Part shown: positions 56,820-64,000 of the stretch, piece after piece
Layout: every line of letters begins with the position of its first letter
Position numbering within the stretch: position 1 is the first letter of the stretch
NCBI RefSeq assembly: GCF_027244095.1
Contig: NC_069662.1
Coordinates: forward strand, 12,984,501-13,048,500
From: Hemicordylus capensis
Taxonomy: Eukaryota; Chordata; Lepidosauria; Squamata; Cordylidae
Reading direction: 5' to 3'
Length of the DNA: 64,000 nucleotides
Notes under the pieces: generated by a model
The model's database searches: none
What the model was told of the DNA's origin: nothing
Seen by the model: only the letters and a program-made list of their open reading frames with translations
Made by a program: the position numbers and the translations under genes

Positions 56820-57005
56820 GAAGATGGGGCTGCTGATCCATGATATATTCTGCTTTGCATGCAGACGTTCCCAGGTTCAATCCCTGGCATCTCCAGGTAG
56901 GGCAGGAAAAGTATCCTCTTTGAACCCCTAGCAAGCTGCTGCCCATTAGTGTAGACAGTGCTGACTTAGATTAAGCGAGGATCAGACTCAGCATAAGGCA
57001 GCTTC
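56820..57005 (+). mobile_element. tRNA-derived SINE
   Basis: Box B 'ggttcaatccctggcatctc', then 'gtagacagtgctgacttaga' and the tail 'cagcataaggcagcttcata'. Its central part is the closest match to the extra 3' codons of the gene at 33382. Confidence 0.65.
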
Positions 57006-57929
57006 ATATTAAAGTTGCACCTGGGCACATCCAACTGCTGTGCTGTCATTCTTCTCTTGTAGGGCACAGCTCTGCCTCCCTCCCTCCTCTGACTCTGTCG
57101 CTTACTACACTTTGTTGTTTCCCTCACTGCCAATATTTTTATTGTAGGCTGCTTGGGGCAGGGATGCCTGTTGCTGTGTGTTACTCTGCAAATGGCTGTA
57201 TGCACAGCTTACATAATCACAGTAATAATACTTATAGAAAGCTGAGAGTTTTGTGCTGCATAACAGTGTGGCGATCTGCAGGAATGCACTTGATTTTCTA
57301 AAGTAAAAGAAAACAGTTAAGAGATTTTTCTTTTCTGGAGTATTAAGAAAACCAGACCATTAAGACAACAGGATTGTTTAAAAGCTGTTGTGATTGTTGA
57401 GTTATAAATGAAAAGTTATAAAGAAATAAAAGTCTCTCAGAAGTCGGTTAACTAATTTTTCACTTTGTGACATATACCTGTGTTTATGTGTAAAAGGGCC
57501 CCTGAAAATAAGTGAAATTCAAGAAAATCAGCTGTTGAGCATAGGGATTCACACAAGCGGGGTTGCTTAGGCCATGAAGTGTCTCATCTCTTCTCATTCT
57601 CTTTTCTAAGGCTCCTCACACACACCAGATGGTTTAAAAGCTGTTGTCCTGATGGTTGAGTCAAATTAGAAGCTGCATCTAAAGAAATAAAAGGCTCCCA
57701 GAAGTTTGCTAATTTTTCATTTTGTGACACATGTATTCCTGCATTTGTGTGTTAAGAAACCCACTGAAAATAAGTGAAATGCAGGAAAAGCAGCTGTTGA
57801 GCAAGGAGATTCACACCAGGGGGGTTGCTAAGGCCCAACTGACTCCCTCCAGTTTGTGAGAGATCTGGTAAAATTGCCATGAATTTTCTCATCTCATTCT
57901 TTCTAAGGCTTCTCACACACACTCTGGGG

Positions 57930-58080
57930 CAACATGTCTTCAACCCAAGTTCCCAGATATTTTGGGGTTACAATTCCTATCATCCCCAGCCACAGTGGTC
58001 AAAGGGTGGGGATGATGGGGATTGTAGTCCAACAACATCTGTGGATCTGACCTGGAGAATCCATGCTCTGGTGGTTAAGC
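57930..58080. mobile_element. MITE-like foldback
   Basis: 'ttacaattcctatcatcccc' and 'ggggatgatggggattgtag' are inverted arms. The same relic is at 46590-46700 in unit B3. Confidence 0.5.
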
Positions 58081-58349
58081 CCCCTCTGCTGGGATGCTCT
58101 AGCACCAAATGTTTTTCTCCATCTCTTTGCATTTCCTCCTCTGCATAAAGCTCCTCTTCCTCCTTGAAAGCTCCTCTAGAGCAGGAGCTTTCAAACTTGG
58201 CCCTGAGATGTTGCTGAACTGCAATGCCCAGCATCTCCAGCCTTTGACCCCTGTGGTCAAGTGTGGTCAATGCCTGAGATATATCCTGGCTGGGTGTGAT
58301 GGGAGTCGTAGTACAGCAACATGTGGGTAACATAGTGGGAGAATCCTTG

Positions 58350-58501
58350 TTCTAGAGCAGGGATTCTCAAAGTTGGGTCCCCGGATGTTATTGGACTTCA
58401 ACTCCCATAACCCCCAGCCTCAGTGGCCTTTGGTTGGGGATTATGGGAGTTGAAGTCCAATAACATCTGAGGACCCAACATTGAGAATCCCTGTTCTAGA
58501 G
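58350..58501. mobile_element. Palindromic hAT-type MITE with 8-bp target duplication
   Basis: The element at 58358-58493 has termini CAGGGATTCTCAA and TTGAGAATCCCTG and is nearly fully self-complementary. TTCTAGAG is duplicated at 58350-58357 and 58494-58501. A more degraded relative lies just upstream at 58165-58350. Confidence 0.85.
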
Positions 58502-58955
58502 GTACAGGGGGTGGGGTTTCATTTGGCCCCAGGTGGCTGGGAACAATACTAGCACAGCAACCCACAGCCAAACCTGAGTAGTCAGACAGATATTCTGACT
58601 CCAAAAGGACATGAGAAGACAGCTCACCACTTCATTGGGAGGTCCCATGGGCAGATGGATCCCTGTATGCTTGCCAACTACCTGATACAAGTAATTCATC
58701 CCCCTGCCCTCCATTTCTCCATGCCTCATCGCAATCCAAAGAGAGAACCCTTTAGCGGGTGGACCAGCCAGGATATGAAGGAAAACATATCTTCATAGTC
58801 TACATGTTGCTATCAAAAATCATACCAAAGTGGGACAGGTTTCCCCCCACTGTCCCTGGTTCTCACATCCTCCTGTTATTCAGTTACACCACTTTCATTC
58901 TATTTCCCTAGATTAGATGTGGGACTGAATTCTAAAATACAGATGGCTACTCTAT
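58502..58955. other. Intergenic, nothing recognised
   Basis: There are no domains or repeat ends. Confidence 0.4.
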
Positions 58956-59372
58956 GGCCACATTCACACATAACATGAAACCACAGTTCAGTGGGCCAGA
59001 AGTTCCATGAGCATGATGTCTGAAGGCAGGTAAATGGGGTTTGGGGCATCAATAAACTTGAGATTTCAAATATTTGACTCCAATCCAATTCGTCACCGCA
59101 ACCTGAGGTTGGATGCAGGCTCTGTTGTGTCTGAATGCAGAACCGCAGGCTGCATTCCCTGGTAGTAGAGTTGAGGAAGGAAGCTCCTCCCACAACTCTG
59201 GTCATGAATGGCAGTGTGGTCTGTCCTTCATGGAAGGAGGAAGCCTGCACAGCCAGTTCCTGCTGACTACAGAGAGGGAGCTCTCCGTTATGTCCAAATT
59301 CAGATGGGAGAGTGGGGAGTGGAACTGCAGGTTCACTGCACCAATGGCTTTGAGTTACATGTGAATGTGGCC
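58956..59372. mobile_element. TIR element, 417 bp
   Basis: The left terminus GGCCACATTCACACATAAC and right terminus GTTACATGTGAATGTGGCC are inverted, matching at 17 of 19 positions. TAT flanks both ends and may be the target duplication. There is no transposase ORF. Position 1-220 is a partial relative. Confidence 0.65.
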
Positions 59373-60158
59373 TATATTATTGTAGGAAATGTCTTTTTAT
59401 AAGATTTGCATCCGGATTAAATAGTTGTTTCTGGGGAAGAAAGTGTTGAATCATTGAATCACTGTCTCTAAATCCCTTAGTAGTATTTTTAACTCAATTA
59501 TTTGAAGTTGTTGCCAGCTTCTGAAAGAGGCTGGGGTTATTCAGCATTGTGATCACGGAAGAGCCCACCATTATGGATACTGTGCTTCAGACAAAAACTG
59601 CTGTAAGCATGAGTGGTGGGGTGTGATGGTGAGTGATGAGTCAGGGGTAGGATTTCTGGCCATTTGCTCTGCTGTACATGGTTACAGTGGCACTGCAAAG
59701 AAATCTGAATAGGGCTCGGTTAAAGCAGAATACAGGAAGTGCAGAGTGTAGAGTATAGTAAAGCAAAGAGAGGGGCCAAAGGACTTGAAAGGGTTGCAGG
59801 GAGGGGATTCCACTATGGCGGGGCCACTGCTGAGAAGGCCCTCCACCTCATCTGCTGCTTGTGGCTACTAGTCCAAATGCTTCTTCACAGCACAGGTGGG
59901 TGAAGATGACAATCTGGGTTGTCAGGACCAGGCATTCAGAGGACCTCTGGATAGTTACACACGGTATCACACAAAAATGGGAAATTCTGGAAGGGAATTT
60001 AAATGACTCTGCAAGAAGAAAATTGAAAGAATACTTGAATGAATGACAGAGGAAATCTGTCCTCCTTGACACGTTAGTCTTCTCTCCACAGGGAACTATT
60101 TCTTCTTTGGATTGCCATTTCTGTGGCCTACCCTCCCTTCACTATTTCCCTCTAGTCG
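59373..60158. other. Intergenic, nothing recognised
   Basis: Overlapping short frames occur at 59848-60072 on both strands. Neither has a domain, start context or splice framing. Confidence 0.4.
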
Positions 60159-63032
60159 CATAGGCGTAACGATAGGGGGCAGGGGGGGCAGGTGCCCTGG
60201 GTGCCACTTGGCAGGGGGCGCCAAAAAGTGCCCCCGCTGATTTGCCAAAAAAAATTTTTTTTTGATTTTTTTTTTTTTTTGCAGAGCAGTCCCCCTCCCC
60301 CGGTCCCGGCGCCCCCCACCCATTGGCATTGCTCATCCAGCACTGGGCACTGCGGCGTCTTCGTAGTCCAAGTCTCTGACTCTCACTCCCCAGCGCGCCC
60401 CCCCCCACCCCGCCACCAGTCGCGCATGCGTCGAGAGGAGGACACGCACCAGAGCAAACTTCCTGAACAACTCCCTCTTCTGAACAACTTCCTGAACGCC
60501 CGAGTATAGACTATTCCTGTCGAATGCCGATGCCGATGAGGTTGAACCACACTTTGTCCCCGGCCTTCGGGAAGTACCGAAACATAAAGCGCTGCCAGAG
60601 GCGTATCCGGCAAGTTGTGCCGTACCCTCTGACCGGAAGTTCTGCTTGGCTCCTACCCAGTAGGGGGGTGGAGCCTGAAGAAGAACAAGCCGCGGTCCTA
60701 GCCAAGGGTTTCTTCCCTTGGTGGGAGAGCCCCGCTTTCTGTGCCCACTGTGGATCAAGAAGAACGGATGGAAACAAATGACACTGGCTCTGATCGCGAA
60801 GAACCAATGGAGGTGGAGCCTGGACTCAGAAGTTCTCTGTGGTTTCCAAACACCTCTGGTTAAATGTTGGAGTTTCTGTTTCCTGCTGTGAGGATGAGCA
60901 AATGCGTGATTATGTGACCGCCACACCAGGAGGTGATGCAGCGACTCTGCCAATCCGGGACTTGATCAACGTTTTGTGTTTCTCGGCTGGGGGACACACA
61001 AATCTGAGCGGTATGTTGGGACTGCGGACTGCGGAGTGTAGTGGTGGATGCAAGGACTCCAAGGAGGACAAAAAAGGTGTGTGTGTGATCTCTTATTCTC
61101 GTCCTCTCTGCCCAGCCTCGCTAGCCCCGCTCTAGGGCGCCAGTGGGAAAGCGGGGGGGGGTGTTTTCCTTGGGCTCAGGGGGCAGCAAGAGACAGCCGC
61201 AGCCGAGAATTGCCTTCCCCCCACCGCGCCCAAGCGCCGGCTTCCCCTCCAGCTAGCACAGGCAGCGTCTGTCTAAGGGGCAAGTTTTCTTTCTTTTTTC
61301 GTGTGTGGGGCGTACCGCCGCTGCATGGAGAAGCTGGGGTCCGTGGGGGTTGGGTCGGGAATGCAGGGCAAGCTGTCTGTATTTTAAAGTCTTGGAAACA
61401 AACAACGTCCCCCTGCGAACCCAACCCGAAAGCACTGCATAGACCGTGCCTGTTTGGTGTGCTCTCTCCAACCCCCGACCCATCTGGGAGATCTTGCTTG
61501 CTGCTGCTGCTGCTTAGCTGGTCAGCAGCCACCCTTTCATGCCAGCCGTGAGCACCATTTGTCCTCCTTGGACTTCATCCTGATCTCCTTTGTCCAACTC
61601 ATTCCCTTAACTGGCACAGATTTCCTCTTGCACCAGCTCAGTCGGGAAATGGAGTGGGGAGGGGGAGGGGCGGGCTGTTCTCCTCAGCTACATTCTGCCT
61701 GCTGCTGCCAGGGGAAGGGGAAGGGGGAGGTTTTCCAGTTGTATTTTTTGCCACCAGTTCCCCTTTTTGCTCATTCAAGTCCTTCCTCCCCTATAATCTA
61801 ACCACGTTTTAACTGAAAAGGTTCAGGGAGGGGGAGATGGGGGGATGTGGAACCTTGGGTTCCACATCCCCCCATCTCTCCCTTCCTGGACTTTTTCACT
61901 ATGTAATGCAAGCTAATTTAATTATATGTCATCATCAAAATGGATTAGCTGTTTCAGCCCATCAGGAAAGTCTAAACCTCCACCGATTTAATTAACCAGA
62001 CTGAAAATCAGATGAACAGAGAATGTTTTAATGAAAGGTGGTATATAAATTTAACAATAAGTAAAACTATCATTAGGAGCAATTAGCGATTACTTAAACA
62101 TTGGTGCTGCCAAGCAATTTGTAAATAAAACTAGAAGCCCTTTGAAAATAAGCTGGAATTAATTGTAGGTTGGGCAGGGGGTGAAAGTATATACTTCTAA
62201 ACATTTATTGTTAAATTTATATACCACCTTTCATTAAAAACAACCCCAAAGTGGTTTGGTTTTAGTCATGGATTTTAATTTTAATTGCTCTTTTTGCAAT
62301 GTGATGAAGATTAGTTAAATCTGAGTGGTCTTAGGCAACCAATGTTGCATCTGAAATGCCATTTCATTTTTTATTGTCATAAATACTCTCCAACCAATTT
62401 AAATAGCAAAGGTGTATATTATCGCTTTATTCAATTGCAGGGAATCTCAAAAAAGCAGGATTTGCAACTAAGGCAGTGCATATCTTCTCTAAAGTGGCCC
62501 TTTTATAGTTTTTCTAACTTTGAAATCGTAACATAAAACAAAGCATAAATGCATAAATGCTTCCCCCTCCATTTGAAACCTTTTCTGGTGTAAATAGCGC
62601 GCGGTTTTGGAAAAGGGGAGTCTTTCTTTAACAGCGGGAGAATAAGGAGTCTTTAGCACTATCACCCTAGTCCCTCGAATTACTTTGGAGTCCTTGGTTT
62701 TCGTTTTGTTAAAATACAGTCACTCACAAGGGAAAGTCAGGAACAGAACCAGGGCGTGAGGGAGGGGCATCATAATCATAATCATCATCATTGCATCATA
62801 AGTCTGATGTTTGAGATACAAGCCAACTTCACAGGGTTGTTGTGAGGAAAAAGCTAAGTATGTAGTGCATTTTGAAATTTTTGGTAATTTTTGTAATTTT
62901 TTAAATTTTTAAAATAAAAGTTTTCTGAAACATGTGTGTCAGTCAGATGTATGTTGGGGGGGCCGCGGGGGGGCGGCGGGGGGGGCACAATTTCAGTGCT
63001 TGGCCCGGGCGCCATTTTCCCTAGTTACGCCT
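60159..63032. mobile_element. Possible large DNA transposon bounded by inverted AGGCGTAAC ends
   Basis: The left end reads AGGCGTAACGATAGGGGG. The right end, at about 63010-63032, is the inverse type (CCCTAGTTACGCCT), with 'gcgcc' words and long G or C runs inside both. No matching target duplication is seen, so the two ends may instead belong to two separate solo elements. Between them lie a CpG-rich block, then AT-rich DNA with a LINE-tail relic near 62200. No transposase was recognised. Confidence 0.35.
60290..61560. promoter_or_regulatory. CpG-rich block with promoter-like character
   Basis: CpG dinucleotides are much denser here than in flanking DNA ('cgcatgcgtcgagagg', 'gatgccgatgaggttg', 'aagtaccgaaacataaagcg'). 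Open frames run on both strands, including minus-strand 60511-60807 and plus-strand 60839-61135. Possible donors follow at 61012 (GGTATGT) and 61077 (GGTGTGT). The block looks like a CpG-island promoter and first exon of an unidentified transcript, or the promoter of a transposon. I do not recognise the peptides. Confidence 0.35.
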
Positions 63033-63099
63033 CTGAATCTCAGAGACTTTTTGCTTGAGTCAGGGGGTTCAGAATGACCAAGGACAAAACACAGTGTGA

Positions 63100-63643
63100 T
63101 GCTTAAACGAGGGAAATGTTTATTTTAGCAAAGCTGGATAGACACATTGAATCAGACACATGCAAGAAAATACTCCACAACATATAAATGCAAAAGGTGG
63201 GTAAGGGACTGGGCTTATTTAGGTTATTCCTTCAAACATCCAGTCCTGATGATGCTGGATTATGAAACCTCCCCTTTCCCTTGAAGAATTCAATCTGGGC
63301 TGAAGTTAGTCACCTAACAGTCAGTTCTGTTCTTCTGAGTCACCGGGGGAAAGGCCAGAAAACCAGCAGGGTGCCAATAAGGAATGTTAAGGGTGACCCT
63401 GGAAGGAGTTGCTGATCCTACATCAGGAGAATCGGGAGTGAGGAAATCAGACCATACATTTCTGCAAAGAGAGGTCAGGAATCACAGGTGGGCAAGAAGA
63501 GGCCCAAAATGAGCAGAGAGGGAATGTCATCTGCACATTGTGATTAGTTTAAGGCTAAAGCAGTACAACTTTAAACAGCATATATTTTTGTTCCCCAAAT
63601 TAGGAGAGGAAGGCCCTTCTTCCTTTAGCGGGGGGATCCCTTT
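63100..63643 (-). other. Likely 3' UTR of the minus-strand RNase-like gene
   Basis: On the minus strand the stop codon at 63644-63646 is followed by about 520 bases ending near an AATAAA (plus-strand TTTATT at 63119-63124). No repeat was recognised in between. Confidence 0.45.
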
Positions 63644-64000
63644 TCACCGTGTATAACGTGAAAGATACGCAACTGGCAATCCATTGTTACACTTAAGGTA
63701 TTGTTGCGCATTATCGCCACTGCCATAATAAACATTACCATTTTTTTGACAGCTTCTTGATCGAATGGAAAAGCGACTTCTCTGGCTACCCTGTAGTGGT
63801 TGACCATTTCTTCCAGTGCAAATGTCTTTCAGCTGGCTCTCCGAAACCTGAAGGAAAATGCGTTCCTTCTCTGTGTATATGCCTTTTTGTGCATACAACT
63901 TAGCGCAGTACTCCGCAGCGGTACGTGCTTCCGTTGGTGGGAAATCAACGTGCCCCCGTAGGAAGCTTTGATAATCCTCAGGTACTTGAGTCTCCACCAA
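63644..64000 (-). CDS. Divergent, probably non-catalytic RNase A superfamily member (partial)
   Basis: The frame enters from beyond the right edge, and 118 residues plus the stop are visible; the start and signal peptide are outside. The fold signature is the first-helix motif YQSFLRGH (His17 in the visible part), followed by Cys32 (AEYC), Cys61 (KDIC), Cys84 (RSRSC) and Cys104 (YLKC), and a C-terminal LPVAY in place of the usual PVHF/PVHY. The signature CKxxNTF is replaced by TEKERIF, so the catalytic Lys and its Cys are gone, and the second catalytic His is Ala111. The four Cys kept correspond to RNase A pairs 26-84 and 58-110. Both members of pair 40-95 are lost. It lies tail-to-tail with the rest of the cluster on the opposite strand. 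Mammalian RNASE9-13 are similarly non-catalytic, but direct orthology is not claimed. Confidence 0.8.
   Translation of the reverse strand: MVETQVPEDYQSFLRGHVDFPPTEARTAAEYCAKLYAQKGIYTEKERIFLQVSESQLKDICTGRNGQPLQGSQRSRFSIRSRSCQKNGNVYYGSGDNAQQYLKCNNGLPVAYLSRYTR

Larger units (their letters stand above)
53120..58140. repeat. Type II unit B4
   Basis: It is collinear with B3 over the upstream repeat block, coding exon, SINE, TIR element, SINE and downstream block. Private additions are the SINE at 55400, the (TTTC)n at 55652, the LINE end at 56210 and a second copy of the 'agaaataaaag' block near 57680. Confidence 0.7.

Noticed and set aside
60333-60953. 206-codon minus-strand frame in the CpG-rich block
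   Set aside because: It has no recognised domain and overlaps equally long frames on the other strand. Recorded only as part of the CpG-rich block.

Overview
The window is vertebrate nuclear DNA, most likely from a squamate reptile (lizard). The evidence is single-exon secreted RNase A genes with upstream non-coding exons, several tRNA-derived SINE types of the kind common in squamates, CR1 and L2-like LINE 3' ends, hAT-like MITEs with 8-bp target duplications, and two non-autonomous Helitrons. The species cannot be fixed from the sequence alone.

The host content is a ribonuclease A superfamily cluster. Six plus-strand coding exons fall into two types. Type I (9754-10188 and 22573-23007) looks RNase 4-like. 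Type II (16778-17227, 33382-33840, 44131-44583, 54348-54800) looks angiogenin-like. All carry a signal peptide and a six-cysteine framework, except that the second type I copy has lost one cysteine and one catalytic His. A seventh family member lies at the right edge on the minus strand (63644-64000, cut by the window). It is highly divergent, lacks the catalytic Lys and second His, and has lost exactly one disulfide pair.

Four related promoter/first-exon units (P1 to P4) precede the coding exons at about 8.87-9.02, 21.06-21.22, 31.17-31.33 and 50.70-50.87 kb. Each has a CCAAT box 46 bp upstream of a TATAAAT box and a non-coding exon ending in a GTAAG donor. The order is P1 - type I - type II - P2 - type I (degenerate) - P3 - type II - type II - P4 - type II. 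This recalls the mammalian ANG/RNASE4 locus, where shared promoters and non-coding exons are spliced to alternative coding exons. The array grew by segmental duplication: about 8.2-14.8 kb matches 20.7-27.6 kb, 19.6-21.6 kb matches 29.4-31.7 kb, and the type II units at 31.9-35.0, 42.8-46.8 and 53.1-58.1 kb match one another and, in part, 16.2-18.8 kb.

By region: 1-8.2 kb is repeat-rich flank with a 1.2-kb hAT-like element and a young 1.35-kb insertion carrying an intact 376-codon ORF of unknown family. 8.2-28 kb holds P1, two functional-looking RNases, P2, the degenerate RNase and a Helitron. 28-35 kb holds P3, a type II RNase with a repeat-derived C-terminus, a 90-bp perfect palindrome and a second Helitron. 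35-42.7 kb is gene-free repeats. 42.8-58.1 kb holds two more type II genes and P4. 58-60 kb is MITEs. 60.2-63.0 kb is a CpG-rich segment between inverted repeat-like ends. 63.1-64 kb holds the divergent minus-strand RNase and its likely 3' UTR.
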